From Candidatus Sabulitectum silens (GTDB lineage Bacteria > Fermentibacterota > Fermentibacteria > Fermentibacterales > JCC-6), in NCBI GenBank assembly GCA_001875255.1, contig MJAN01000001.1:473884-537883 (forward strand): a stretch of DNA of 64,000 nucleotides. The letters run 5' to 3'. Below, piece by piece: positions 11,933 to 24,500 of this stretch. A program made the position numbers and the translations under genes. Below the pieces are notes generated by a model, which saw only the letters and a program-made list of their open reading frames with translations, was not told the DNA's origin and ran no database searches. Each line of letters starts with the position of its first letter. The stretch's first letter is position 1.

Positions 11933-12641
11933 AGAACACCGGATGGCCGGTTCCCGCCATGGAGTACCACCGGGAACACTTCAAAGGCCTTTCACACTGG
12001 CGGGGGAAAAGTGTTTTGGTTTCCTCCGGACCCACCAGGGAAATGATCGACGATGTAAGGTTCCTTTCCAACAGGTCCAGCGGGCTCATGGGCATTTCCC
12101 TGGCGGAGGCCTTCCTGGCCGCCGGGGCCAGGGTTACACTGGTCAGCGGTCCCGCGGGGAGGACCGATCCCCCCGGACCGGTGAAGCTTGTTCCCGTGGG
12201 AAGCGCCGAGGAAATGGGTCAGACCCTTACCGGGCTCCTTCCAGGGGCAGACCTCTTCGTAATGGCCGCGGCGGTTTCCGACTTCAGACCCCGGGGAAAA
12301 CTCCCTGGAAAAATGAAGAGGGGCGGTGAGCCCGTCAGTCTTGAACTTGTACCTACCCCTGACATACTGGCCTCCCTGGCCCCGGAATGTCCGGTGGTGG
12401 CCTTCGCCCTGGAATACGGAGATAATGCCGAAACCGATGCCCGGCGAAAAATGCTGCGAAAGGGAGCCGATGCCATCTTCCTGAACCGGGGGGATATTCC
12501 CGGAAGGGGTATGGAAAGCCTCGACAACGCCGGAGAACTGATTTTCCGGGATCATTCCCGGCAGGTTCCATACCCGCCGGATCGAAGAAGTTCGTTGCCT
12601 TCGGCATTGCCGCCGCTCTGGGAAGGGTATTCAGTGGCTGA
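11929..12641 (+). CDS. coaB: Phosphopantothenoylcysteine synthetase (CoaB) domain protein without a CoaC half
   Basis: WRGKSVLVSSGPTREMIDDVRFLSNRSSGLMGISLAEAFLAAGARVTLVSGPAG...LFVMAAAVSDFRP...KMKRGGEPVSLELVPTPDIL. Frame C end KKFVAFGIAAALGRVFSG* is plausible after one indel. Confidence 0.85.
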
Positions 12642-13332
12642 AAAGGTCGATCCCTTCTGGGAAGCCGTGGAAAGCTTCGGGGTGAGTTCCGTTTTCGTTC
12701 TTCCGGAATGGATCGCTGACAGAGCCGGGGAAACCCCGGCGGAACCCCCCGGTGACGTACTTACACAGATGGCAGGGCTGCGGGATCATATCCAGGGATG
12801 CATGAAATGTCCCCTGGGGCGCACAAGGAATAACATCGTTTTTGGAGAGGGCAATCCCCATTCAGGCATTCTGGTGATAGGAGAGGGTCCCGGGGCCACC
12901 GAGGATGAAACGGGAAGACCCTTCGTGGGCAGGTCCGGCAAACTGCTCGACAAAATCTTCGAGTCCATAGGCCTGAACAGGGAGTGCCTGTTCATAGCCA
13001 ACATCGTGAAGTGCAGACCCCCAAACAACAGGGCTCCACTCCCCCTAGAGGCGGAGGTTTGCGGTAAATACCTCCACAGGCAGATGGAGATCATGAAGCC
13101 CGGTATAATAGTAGCCCTGGGTGCCAGCGCCGCCAGGCACATCCTCGATACCAAAAGGGGGATCGGTGTGCTGAGGGAAGAGTTTCACTCATACCGGAAC
13201 GTTCCGGTCCTGGTGACCTACCATCGCGGCCCTTCTCCGTTCACCGCTTCTGAAAAGACCCGTATGGGAGGACATGAAGAAACTGAAAGCCTTCCTTGAC
13301 AGGCTGGTCTTCCCAGAAAAGAAGGCAGCTGA
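12634..13332 (+). CDS. Family 4 (Fe-S) uracil-DNA glycosylase (frameshift near 13225)
   Basis: CMKCPLGRTRNNIVFGEGNPHSGILVIGEGPGATEDETGRPFVGRSGKLLDKIFESIGLNRECLFIANIVKCRPPNNRAP; expected YHPAALLR restored by one base. Confidence 0.93.
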
Positions 13333-13333
13333 T

Positions 13334-14682
13334 ATGTCCGAACCGAAGAAACAGCCCTGGAGCGCCGAGGCCGAGAGAGGGGTGCTCGCCGGAGTCCTTC
13401 TGGACCCGGAAATGGCCGTTGAGGTTTTCGCAAACCTGACCGCGAACGATTTTTTCGACCCGAGACACCGCATTCTGTTCACCACTGCCCAGAACATTGA
13501 TTCCAGGGGTGAACCCATCGATTTCGTAACGGTAACCATGGAGCTTGAGCGACTGGGGCAGACAGAACAGGCTGGAGGCATGGAGTATCCCGCTTCCATA
13601 GCCGAAGACCTCCCCTTCCTTTCCAATGTTCTCAGCTATGCCGGTATAGTGAAGGACTGTTCATTGCTCAGGCAGTTCCTCAACGTGGCCAGCAGGGGAA
13701 TGGACCGTGTCTATTCCACCAGCGTGAAGGCGGCTGACCTCCTCGACGAGGTAAGCCAGAAGATCTTTGACATCGGTACCAACGCCGCCCAGAGGGACTT
13801 CGTAAAGGTATCGGAGCTCGGCGCAAGCGTAATGTCAGTAATAGAGACCATGCGGAACTCCCGGGACGGAGTTACAGGGGTTTCCACGGGCATAGCCCCC
13901 CTCGACCGCCTTACCACGGGTTTTCACGGCGGAGAGATGAATGTCATTGCCGCGAGGCCCGGTGTGGGCAAGACCAGCCTGGCTTTGAACATGGCCAGAC
14001 ACATTGCCGAGCAGAGCGTGGGAACGGTGGCCTTCTTCAGCCTGGAGATGAGCGCACTTCAGCTTACCCAGCGCCTGGTCTGTTCAATGGCCGGGGTGGG
14101 AACCCAGCCCATAATTGACAACACCATATCGGATATGCATTTGAAGGATATTTACGCCGCTTCGGAAAGGCTTGCTCGCATTTCCATAAGCATCAACGAC
14201 ACCCCTTCCATATCCTCCGCTGAGATCAGGGCCAAGACCCGAAGGCTTGCCCAGCGTGAGAAGGAAGGCGTTGCCGCGGTATTCGTTGACTACCTGCAGC
14301 TCATGTCCGGGGCGGAGGACATAGAGAACCACCAGCTGAAGGTGGCCAAGAACTCCGCCGATCTGAAGGCCCTTGCCAAAGACCTCGATGTGCCGGTGAT
14401 CGTTCTCTCCCAGCTCAGCAGGGGGCGGCTAAAAGGGAGGGGCCGCCAAGGCTCAGTGACCTTCGTGATTCCGGCGCCATCGAACAGGACGCCGACATCG
14501 TAATGTTCCTCCACGACGAGAATGCCGATTCAGGGGACGATGACAGGAAGACCCACGGCGGGCTTCGCAGGATACTGCTGAAGATAGCCAAACAGAGGAA
14601 GGGCCAGAGGGGGGAGGTCAACCTTATCTTCAACGCCGCCACAACAACATTCACCCCTGAGGAAACAAGGGAAGAATGGTGA
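13334..14682 (+). CDS. dnaB: Replicative DNA helicase DnaB (frameshift near 14435)
   Basis: PWSAEAERGVLAGVLLDPE, GGEMNVIAARPGVGKTSLALNMARHIA, FFSLEMSALQLTQRL, VDYLQLMSG, LSQLSR; tail DSGAIEQDADIVMFLHDE...KIAKQRKGQRGEVNLIFNAATTTF in another frame. Confidence 0.95.
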
Positions 14683-16039
14683 CAGCCGGAGGCAGGAGGA
14701 AACCTGTTTTTTTCTGTACGCAGTGCGGGGGGGAATCCCCGGTGTGGTCGGGAAGGTGCCCCACTGCGGAGTCTGGAACACCATGGTGGAGGAACCCGCC
14801 ACCGAGGGTGTTACCCGGGCTCCGGTGTCCGTGGCTAAGCCCGTCAGTGTAAAGGATGTGGAGATAAAGGAGGGGGCAAGGTTCTCCACGGGTCTTGAAG
14901 AGTTCGACAGAGTCCTTGGCGGAGGCGCCTTCTGCGGTTCCATAGTGCTCATCGGCGGCGAGCCCGGTATAGGCAAGAGCACCCTGATGCTTCAGTCCGC
15001 CATGAACATGGCCCGGCAGGGCCTTCCGGTGCTCTACGCAACCGGAGAGGAATCCCTTCAGCAGGTTGCCCACCGGGCGGCAAGGGTTGGCGAACCGCCC
15101 TCGAACCTCATGCTGCTTCCCACTACGGACCTGGAAGCGGTTCAGCGGGAAACCCAGAGGGGGAGCTACCGGGTTCTGGTTACTGATTCAATACAGACTC
15201 CGCACCGGGAACCTTTCCAGTGCTCCGGGCTCTGTTTCCCAGGTCAGGCAGTGCGCCGCGGAACTCAGTGCCCTGGCCAAGCCCACCGGCCTTACCGTTT
15301 CATAATCGGCCATGTGACCAAAGAGGGGTCACTGGCGGGCCCCAAGGTCCTTGAGCACCTGGTTGACGCCGTTATAAGTTTCGAGGGTGATTCATTTCAC
15401 CAGTACAGGCTTCTCAGGGCGTCCAAGAACCGGTTCGGCTCCACTAACGAACTGGGAGTTTTCGAAATGGACCACAGGGGGCTCACCGGGGTCACCGATG
15501 CCGCCGGATATTTTCTCAGGCGGGAGGGGGGACCGGTGAGCGGCTCAGCGGTGGCTGCGGTCATGGAAGGTTCCCGCCCCTTTCTGGTGGAGATACAGGC
15601 CCTCACCACCCAGACCAACTACGGGTTTCCCCAGAGGCGGGCATCGGGTATGGATTCCACCAGACTGGCCATGCTTCTGGCGGTCCTCGAGCGCCGGTGC
15701 GGCATAGAACTGGGAAATCAGGATGTTTATGTGAACGTTGCCGGGGGGTTTTCAGTGTCTGACCCCGGCGCGGACCTGGCGGTCTGCCTGGCCATCGCTT
15801 CCAGCAGACTTGAAAGACCACTTGCCGACCACATTGCCCTCAGCGGTGAGGTGGGTCTTTCAGGGGAGATCAGACCTGTTTCCGGAATTGAAAGAAGACA
15901 GGCGGAATCGGGCAATCTGGGATTTACCCGTCTGGCCCGGGCCTGCGGTAGAAACGCCGAAGCCAAAGATGAATTCGCTACCCTTTCCGCGGCTATCGCG
16001 GGGCTTCTGGCGGAAAAAGGAGGACAATGGCTAAGCTGA
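14679..16039 (+). CDS. radA: DNA repair protein RadA (frameshifts near 14757, 15200 and 15300)
   Basis: Zinc finger FFCTQCGGESPVWSGRCPHCGVWNT; GGEPGIGKSTLMLQSA; KNRFGSTNELGVFEM; Lon-like C-terminus. Stop of dnaB overlaps GTG start. Confidence 0.93.
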
Positions 16040-17032
16040 AAAAAGGCTGGGAAGTGCGTATTATTTTCATTCTCGCCCTCGGCCTTGCAGGAACCCTTGC
16101 ATCACCCCATAACCCCTGGATGGGGCTTATCGGTCTCGCTATCGGTATTATCGCCGCTGTACTCGAGCGGCTGATCGTGAACATTTCCGCGGACAAGCTG
16201 GTTTACATGACAACCGGTTCCACCGTGGGTCTGGTGGTGGGCATCCTTTCATACTGGTGCTCAACATCGGCATACAGAGCGAGGAATCCCGCAGGGGTGG
16301 ACGGACCTTCTGGTACTCATTCCCATAGCCTTGCCTATGTGTTCGCCGTGGTGGCGGTGAACAAGGGCGAAAGCTTGAACTCATAAGCGTTGAGGACGAA
16401 TCGGATCACCACTGGAACATGCCTGTTCTTATCGATCTGTCCGCCGCGGTGGACGGCAGGGTAGCGGACCTCGCCCTCGCCGGGCTCCTTCCCGGGCCAT
16501 TCGTAATACCATCGTCGGTGAAGGACGAGATCGATGAGATGCAGAAGGGCCGGAACATAGTGAACAGAGGCCGGGCCAGAAGGGCCACAGAAACCATACA
16601 GCGTCTTGAGGAGGCGGTGGGAAAACCGGCGGCCTTGTGGAATACAGGGATTTCGGCGAGGGAGAGCGTGAAAAGAGCCGAATACTGGAATGGCTCCGCA
16701 GGGAACGGACCTGCCTTCTGTCCTCCGAGGAAGAAATGTGCGATACCGCCGAGCGGGAGGGGATTCGGGTCATAAGACTTGCCGATGTGGGACCCGCCGC
16801 CAGGGAGGTGGTCCTTCCCGGTGACAAGGTGACCGTGAAGATACAGAAAAAGGGCAGAACGCCCACACAGGGTGTGGGTTTCCTGTCCGACGGAACAATG
16901 GTGGTCATTGATGACGCCGGCGACCGTATGGGGCAGGATGTCACCGTTCTGGCCCATACCACCTTCAGAGCCAGCGGCGGCACCATGATATTCTGCAGGC
17001 TCGGAGGGGACGAGAACGGCTCAGGTGATTAG
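16027..17032 (+). CDS. YacL-like membrane protein with PIN and TRAM domains (multiple frameshifts)
   Basis: N-terminal TM segments; MPVLIDLSAAVDGRVADLALAGLLPGPFVIPSSVKDEID (PIN); REVVLPGDKVTVKIQKKGRTPTQGVGFLSDGTMVVIDDAGDRMGQDVTVLAHTTFRASGGTMIFCRL (TRAM). Confidence 0.87.
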
Positions 17033-18160
17033 CGAAAAACCTGTCTGGGCGGCGGTTGTGGTGGCCGGTGGTCAAGGCACCCGCTACGGAGGGGATGTCC
17101 CCAAGCAGTTCACCGATCTTCTGGGTATGAAGGTTATAGACAGGGCAATAGCCCTTTTCACCGGGGTTGCCGAACACATCGTAACGGTGGTTCCCCGGAG
17201 CTGTGAATGGTGGACCCCTCCGGAACACGTTCATGCGGTTTCAGGTGGACCCCGGCGCCAGGATTCCGTAATGAACGGTTTGAGATCCGCGGCGAACCTG
17301 GGCGCCACCCATGTTCTCGTTCATGATGGCGCCCGGCCTTTGATAGACCCTTCCTGTCTTGAAAGGGTAATGGAGAAAACACTCTCCTCCGGGGCCTGTC
17401 TTCCATGCCTGCCGGTAAGGGAAACGGTGAAGCGGGTAAAGGACGGGCATGTGAAGGGAACCGTTGACAGAACCGAACTTGAACTGGCCCAGACCCCCCA
17501 GGGCTTCAGGGTGGACATACTTCTTGAAGCCCTGGAAAAGGCCGGCGATGTAACCGACGAGGCAGCGGCGGTGGAAGCTGGGGATCCCGGTGGCTGTGGT
17601 CGCCGGGTCCAGATGCAACATCAAGCTCACTGACAGAGAGGACGGAGAACTGCTGGAAAACATTATCAGACATTCGGTTACCGCCCTGGGAACCGGGCTT
17701 GATTTCCACCCCTTTCACCGGACCGTCCTCTGATACTCTGCGGCTGCAGGCTTGGCGAGAGCAACGGTCTTTCGGCCACTCCGACGGGGATGTGGTTCTC
17801 CACGCGGTGGCAGACGCCATCCTGGCCGGTTCCAGGGAGGGGGATATTGGTACGCTTTTTCCTCCGGATGACATGAAATGGAAGAACGCCGACAGCTCCC
17901 TGCTGCTTCGGGAATGCAGTGACAGGGCTTTAAGGAAGGGCTGGGCGGTGCAGAGCCTGGACATTACCGTTATAGGGGAAAGACCCAGAATAGCTCCCCT
18001 GAGGGAAGACTTCATGGAAAGCCTTGCGAAGATACTTTCAATCCCGCGGGAGTCCATATGGATAAAGGGAACCACCACCAATTCCATAGGGGAACTTGCC
18101 CGTGGGAAGGGGCTGGGCTGCCATGCCCTGGCCAGACTGGTGCGTATATCAGTGAGATGA
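17025..18160 (+). CDS. ispDF: Bifunctional 2-C-methyl-D-erythritol 4-phosphate cytidylyltransferase / 2,4-cyclodiphosphate synthase (frameshifts)
   Basis: IspD: AAVVVAGGQGTRYGGDVPKQFTDLLG, VHDGARPLIDP, TELELAQTPQGFR, CNIKLTDREDGELLENII; then without an obvious stop TGLDFHPF...PLILCGCRLGESNGLSGHSDGDVVLHAVADAILAGSREGDIGTLFPPDD (IspF). Confidence 0.88.
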
Positions 18161-18180
18161 AAGGGGCAAAGGCTGAAACC

Positions 18181-19593
18181 ATGAACACAGGCGGTCCATT
18201 GCGGGTTCTCCACGCCGCTTCCGAAGTGTATCCCCTGGTCAGCACCGGAGGCCTTGCTTCCGTTGCGGCGGACCTGCCCCGGGCCCAGATCCGTTATGGT
18301 GATGTACAGGCTGCGGTGGTTATCCCCCTGTATGAAACAGTGGCAGGGAACTGCGGTGAGATACGTTGGCACGGTTCGATGGAAACCGCTCTCGGCGAGG
18401 AGTTCGGGCTTGGTTCGGTGGATCTTGACGGCCTGACGATCTTTCTCGTGGCGAAGGAGGAATACTTCCGGAGGACAGGGATCTACGGGCCGGGGTCCGG
18501 AGAGGCCTGGCCGGACAATCCAGACCGTTTCGCTTTCTTTTCCAGGGCGGTGGCCGCCCTGGGGTGTTCCGGGCACTTTCAGCCGGACATCCTCCATTGC
18601 CACGACTGGCAGACGGCTCTGGTCCCGGTTTATCTCAGGAACACCGACATTCCCACAGTACTCACCATACACAACCTTCAGTTCCAGGGACGTTTCCCCC
18701 GAAGCATATACCACTCCACCGGGCTGCCGGACACCCTGTACAACATCCATGGACTGGAGTTCTGGGGCGACTGGAACTGTCTCAAAGGGGGCATTGTCCA
18801 TGCCCGGTGCATAACAACGGTAAGCCCCGGATACGCAAGGGAGATACTCACGGAGGAGTTCGGCTGCGCCCTTGATGGTGTGCTCAGGGAACATTCTGCC
18901 AGACTTGCCGGTATTCTGAACGGAATAGACACCGATGTGTGGAACCCGGCAACGGATTCATCCCTTCCCTGCACCTTCGCCCCGGGCAGGATGCAGGGCA
19001 GGGCCCTATGCAGAAGGGCCCTTGTCAGGGAAATGGAGCTCCAGGGAACCGGGAACGGAATCATTCTGGGAATGGTGAGCAGACTCACCGCCCAGAAGGG
19101 AGTGGACACGGTGCTCGATTCAATAGGGACCATGGTCTCCTCGGGATGCAGAGTGGCTGTGCTGGGCACCGGTGAAGCCTGGGCCGAAGAAGCCCTTATG
19201 GAAGCTGCAGGTAGGTTTCCAGGAAGGGTATCGGTGAGAATAGCCTACGACGATTCCCTTGCCAGGCTGATCTTCGCCGGATCCGACGGTTTTCTGATGC
19301 CCTCCAGGTTCGAACCCTGCGGTCTGGCTCAGATGATGGCCATGAGATATGGTTCCGTTCCCCTGGTACGGGGTGTTGGGGGTCTTGCGGACACCGTGGA
19401 CGAAGGGCGGGGCTTTTCCTTCAGCGGTGACGACAGTGGTTTCCTGCCGGCCCTGGGTTCCATGCTTGGTGCATGGGAGGACCGCCGCCGGTGGTCCTGG
19501 TACAGGAGAAGATGCATGAACACGGACTTCTCCTGGAAGAACAGCGTTCATAAGTATTTGAAGGTTTACGAAGAAGCATTGGAGAAGAAGTGA
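18181..19593 (+). CDS. glgA: Glycogen synthase
   Basis: LRVLHAASEVYPLVSTGGLASVAADLP; ILHCHDWQTALVPVYLR; ILNGIDTDVWNPATD; SRFEPCGLAQMMAMRYGSVPLVRGVGGLADTV. Confidence 0.96.
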   Translation: MNTGGPLRVLHAASEVYPLVSTGGLASVAADLPRAQIRYGDVQAAVVIPLYETVAGNCGEIRWHGSMETALGEEFGLGSVDLDGLTIFLVAKEEYFRRTGIYGPGSGEAWPDNPDRFAFFSRAVAALGCSGHFQPDILHCHDWQTALVPVYLRNTDIPTVLTIHNLQFQGRFPRSIYHSTGLPDTLYNIHGLEFWGDWNCLKGGIVHARCITTVSPGYAREILTEEFGCALDGVLREHSARLAGILNGIDTDVWNPATDSSLPCTFAPGRMQGRALCRRALVREMELQGTGNGIILGMVSRLTAQKGVDTVLDSIGTMVSSGCRVAVLGTGEAWAEEALMEAAGRFPGRVSVRIAYDDSLARLIFAGSDGFLMPSRFEPCGLAQMMAMRYGSVPLVRGVGGLADTVDEGRGFSFSGDDSGFLPALGSMLGAWEDRRRWSWYRRRCMNTDFSWKNSVHKYLKVYEEALEKK

Positions 19594-20288
19594 GATCAGC
19601 CGGCCTTGAATCGGTATTCCTTCAGTTCGCCGATCCCGCCCGTGCCTACGGAGCCCTCAGGGGCAAAGACCAGGGCAGGGCCCTGGCCGCCGCCGGTGCA
19701 GTCATAGTTCTGATAGGATTCATACCCCTGATGCTTCAGGGTGACATCCCGGGCTCCGGGGTAATGGTTCCCTTCCTTATCGTCCTGGAGAGGATAATGG
19801 TATCCTCCGCCGCCGGTCTTGCCGTTTATGCGGTTTCCTTCGCCACCGGGGAAAGAAAGCCTCTCTGGGCCGCTGTAACCTCATGCTTCCTTGCCATGGG
19901 CGCCTTCATGATCATGGTTGCCCTTATCGCTCTGATCTCCCATGTTCTTTCACTTCCCCCGGATCTTACATGGAGCCCGGCGGAACTGCTGATGGGGCTT
20001 CCCCTGAGCAGGCTTTCCGTTTTTCTTCTTGTTTTCGCGTCAAGGCTGGATCTAGCTTCCCTTGTCACCGTGTATCTCTGGGGCAGGGGGCTTTCCACCG
20101 TATGGAACATAGACAGGGCAGCAGGCCAGAGGATGGTCTGGGCTGTATACCTGTTCGGAATACTGTTACTTGCTTTACCGGTTTCACAGCAGCACCGGGA
20201 ACGGAGGGAGCGTTATGACTTTTTTGACCGTTCTGCTTACTGTCCTGTCCCTCAGCGTGGCCGATACCGATTCGGTCCGGAGGCTTGA
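19590..20288 (+). CDS. Multi-pass membrane protein of unknown function (Yip1-like topology)
   Basis: Several hydrophobic segments; translationally coupled to glgA. True C-terminus uncertain because it overlaps tolC. Confidence 0.6.
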   Translation: MRSAGLESVFLQFADPARAYGALRGKDQGRALAAAGAVIVLIGFIPLMLQGDIPGSGVMVPFLIVLERIMVSSAAGLAVYAVSFATGERKPLWAAVTSCFLAMGAFMIMVALIALISHVLSLPPDLTWSPAELLMGLPLSRLSVFLLVFASRLDLASLVTVYLWGRGLSTVWNIDRAAGQRMVWAVYLFGILLLALPVSQQHRERRERYDFFDRSAYCPVPQRGRYRFGPEA

Positions 20289-21509
20289 CCTCGCCGGCTG
20301 GGTATCCCTGGCCCTGGACAACTCACCGGAACTCCGGTCAGCGGAGGCTTCCCTTCTCTCGGCCAGGGCATCCCTCACCGGGGACAGATCATTCCTGTGG
20401 CCCACCCTTACAGGGTCGGCATCGGCATCCAGGACCTGGTCCGATACACCCCTTGAAGGCGGTGGAGCTGTCCAGATCGACAACGACAGCTACTCCGCCG
20501 GGCTGACCCTTTCCCAGGAGCTGCTTCAGTCCGGTGGACAGAACTGGCTGTACATGAGGGCTTCCGAGCTGTCCCTCGAAGCCGCAGAGGCTGAATATGA
20601 AGGCGCAGTCCTCGGGGTGGTGCGGGACGTGGTGAACTCCTACTACGATGTTCTAGAGGCAATGGAACTCAAACGGGCGGCGGAGGATTCCCGGGAAAGG
20701 TCACAGAGGCAGCTCCAGAGAACCGAAAATCAGTATGAGATGGGCGCGGTGACCACACTGGAACTCCTGCAGGTCCAGGTTCAGGAAAGCAACGACAGGC
20801 TTCTGGTTAGCAGAAGGGAGCAGAGCCTGCTGGCCGCCCTGGATGGCCTCTATACCGCCTCCGGGGTGGATCTTCACGGAAACCCTCCCGGGATCGATCC
20901 CGGGGCGGTGGTGGAACCCCTTCCCCTCAGCGCGGTGTCCGGTATTTCCCTTGATATCTCCTCCAGCCCCTCACTTCGGGCGGCTCTCCTGGGCAGCAGA
21001 GCTTCAGAGATACGGTCCGAAGCAGCTGAAAGATCCTACTGGCCAAGCCTCAGGCATCCGCCGGGTGGAGCTGGAACGACGGTACCCTGGACGATGTAGA
21101 CCGGATGTTCGATTCCGATGCCTACAGCATAGGGATGAGCCTTTCCTGGAATATTTTCGACGGTTTTCTCAGGGAATCCCGGATCAAGTCCGCCAGGGCA
21201 GCGGCTCTGGGCTCCGAAGCATCACTGGAGAGCCTGAGGAACAACCTTGAAGCCGGGGTGCGGACACTTCGCGATCTGCTTCTTATAGACCTGCAGTACT
21301 ATCACGATTCCCTGCTTGCCCTGGAGCTCGCCCAGGAAAGGTACAGGCTCTCGGCAATGTCCTACGAAATGGGCTCACTTTCCCTTATAGACCTTCTGGA
21401 AGCCCAGTCGGACCTTTCGGCCTCCGAGGCCAACCTGGTTTCCGCCCGGGCATCCGCCCTGCGGAGCGAAGCCTCTCTGCTGGTGGAGCTGGGTAGAATG
21501 CCAGGGTAG
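20215..21509 (+). CDS. TolC family outer membrane efflux protein (frameshift near 21055)
   Basis: Signal peptide; LALDNSPELRSAEASLLSARASL; two coiled-coil repeats NQYEMGAVTTLELLQVQVQ and MSYEMGSLSLIDLLEAQSDLSASEANLVSA. Confidence 0.9.
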
Positions 21510-21517
21510 GAGAATAG

Positions 21518-24500
21518 TTGAAGCTTTCCGCCGCCGCTTTGCTGCCCCTGCTCCCCGGTGTGATCCTGGGTGCCAACATGTGGTCCGCCCACGGGCACAA
21601 CTATTCATATCCCGCCTCCGGCGGCGGAAGGACCATATTCCCTGTGGTGTGGGATGTAAGATCCGCCAATTCCCTTCTTTCGGACTGGCACAGGATCTAT
21701 GGCCCCGGGGAACTGAACCCGATCTACGGGATCTTCCAGGAGGCCTATGATAGCGGAATAAACTCCCTTATCATAAGGTCGGAACTTGGCAACAAGTGGT
21801 TTCCCGAGATGCCCGGCACCTACGGCGACAAGTTCTTCCCCCTGGCCGGGGCAGCAAGGGAGATCGGGCTCCACGTGATCCCCGGCGGTATTGAGACCGC
21901 CCTTGACCACAACGAGCACAACCACTCGGTTATGGATTACCTCAAACTGTACATCTCCATGACCGAAGGGGCCTACCCCGGTGATGTGATCGGTTTCTTC
22001 GCCTTCGACGAACCGGATGTGAAATACCTCGAGAATCCGGGACTTCAACAGGAGTGGACCGATCTCGTCTCCTTCTGGAGCCAGCATTCCCGCACTGAAC
22101 TCGGTCTTCCTGTGATCTCGTATTTTGCCAAGTACGGTACCCCGGATGAATCCGGTTACATACAGTACTACACCGACACCACCTCTGTATTGAACCGGCT
22201 GGCCAGGTTCACCGACGCCGTGGGCATGGGAATGTATCCCGCCACCGGCAATTTCCGGCGAACAGACCTTCTGGATTCGGACATGGGATCCCCCCTGTTC
22301 ACCTGTGCCACCGATCTTGTCCAGAACGACCCCCTATACATTGATGCCCTGGCGGGGAAGGACGAGGTGATACGGATCTATCCCAGGGGAGATTCCGCCC
22401 TGGTGGTTATCGAGGAAGTTGCCTGGGACGGCTTTGATCTTCACCTCTCCCCATACCTGGAGACAGGGATCCCCATCCAGCCCGACGGCTTTGCCTCATC
22501 GGACTACAGGGCCGGTTACGCGGTGCATGAATCCACCGGCTATGTGAACTCCGGAGTGGTCCTCTGGGACAGTTCAAGGCCCGTTCATGAGGCGGTATTC
22601 ATCTCATCCCGGAATGGTCTTCCCGAGGTGGGTTCAATACCTCGCTTCGATGGTTCCGAGGACATGAAACCCTTCTTCTTCGCCGTGGGACAGAGCGACT
22701 ACTGGGCGGATGTGTCCGATGTTCAGGGGATCATCGGAAGGGGAAGACTGACGGTCCTCGCCGGGCTGGAGGACTCCGGAGGAGACCGCTGGCTCATGCT
22801 CTTCATCCATGGTCGTCCAGGTGTAAGCTCAAGCCTGGAGCTGGCCTTCAACGAACCGCGAAAGCTGTATTTTCCCGCCTCCGGTGCGGTTTGGGGCACA
22901 TTCTGGGGAACCTGGTACGAGTTCGGCACCGTTCAGCCGGTTGCCAGGAATGGATTCATCATTTATGACCACGACGGCAACTATGTTTCCCTCAGTCAGC
23001 TTGGCAGGAACTACTGGCAGGTTTTTCCCTCCTACGGAATGTCCCAGTACCATCAGCTTTTCGGCTCCTCCGGGATGCCTGATTTTCTAAGGGTTTCCAG
23101 GAATGACGGAAACTACCCGCCCTTCTTCACCGGATATGACAGACTGGTTGGCTACTTCAGCGACCGGTCCGGAATAGTCACAGCCTCATCCCTTATCTAC
23201 GGCGGTTCCATGACAGAGATCGACAGCATGGATGTCACCGGTCTCACGGGACAGGTTACCGGTTTCGACCTCTACAGGAACGACTACCGATACTGGGACA
23301 GGCCGCTTTTCACCCTTGATGACGGCGGTGTTCATTCAGGCCAGGGTTCCATAGATAACGGCATTGAATCCGGGACCATCGGCACGGAACAGGTAAGGTA
23401 CTGCCAGGGGGACACCATCATCACCGGCATCAGGGTCATGCCCACCAGAGACGCCATAAGGAGTGCCCTTGTGGTTTCTGAGGAGGGCTTCTATGTCCCG
23501 GAGTGCGAGCTTTACGACGATAAGTTCGACGACTGGCGGTATCAATGGTATTCCAACGCCCACCGAACCGGAATGGAGATGGGCATTCAGGAAACCTCCA
23601 GGGATAATTCCCTTTTCGCCGTTGTCCAGTCCTTCGGCAGGCACGGGTTTGCCCTTCCCAGTTACTGTCCCTCACCGGACACCCTTCTGTACATGGCAAC
23701 GGCTCCCATCGTAGATGGGGCCAGGGGCATAATATTCTATGCCCTGGACCTGGCAATGATGTCCGGCAATGGAGGGGACGACGGCTTTTCCAGGGCACCC
23801 TTCGTTCTTCAGAACTGGGGTCCCAGCAGGGATGCCGGGAACACCGATCTGATAGGAAGGATCCACGAGACCACCGCAATGCTCACGGGAAGACACCAGC
23901 AGGGAACCGATTATCTCAGTCCACTTGTGAGCCCGGACTGGAGCGTTCTGGGGCCTGAACGGGCCAGGAATCTTCACAGCGCCGATTCCCTCCTTGATTT
24001 CATCGCCCTGGAGAACGCTCAGATGGATACGGTTATCATCCTTGCCGTTAACAATGCCACCGGGGAATCTCCCTTCACACCGGGAATCGAACTGGTGGAT
24101 CTTCCAGCCGGGTTCAGCATGACAGGCTGTCACGGCTTCGTACCGGGGCTTTTCAACATCCAGCTCAACCCCGACGGCACCACCCTTACCGAACTGGATT
24201 TTTCCGCCATACCGCCCCTTACAGCAAGTCTCGTAACGCTCACCACGGTGGAGGATGGCTCCTGCCAGGGCACCTACCTGGAAACCTCCACCAGTTCCCA
24301 GGGAAATACTCACCTGGTCTTTTCTCTCTGCGAAGGCCAGTCCGGTGAGCTCTCGCTCTATGATATGGCCGGAAGAAGGGTTTCGACCCTCTGGAATGGT
24401 AATGGCACGGGAAATCAGGTCAGTGCCCTCATCAGAAGGAACGAACAGGCCGCTGGGCTCTACTTCGCGGTTTTGCATACAGAAACCGGGATCGTTACGG

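Noticed and set aside
17506-18894. 462-aa minus-strand ORF
   Set aside because: Antisense to ispDF and glgA, which have clear family motifs; low-complexity Arg/Pro/Ser-rich translation typical of antisense frames in GC-rich DNA.
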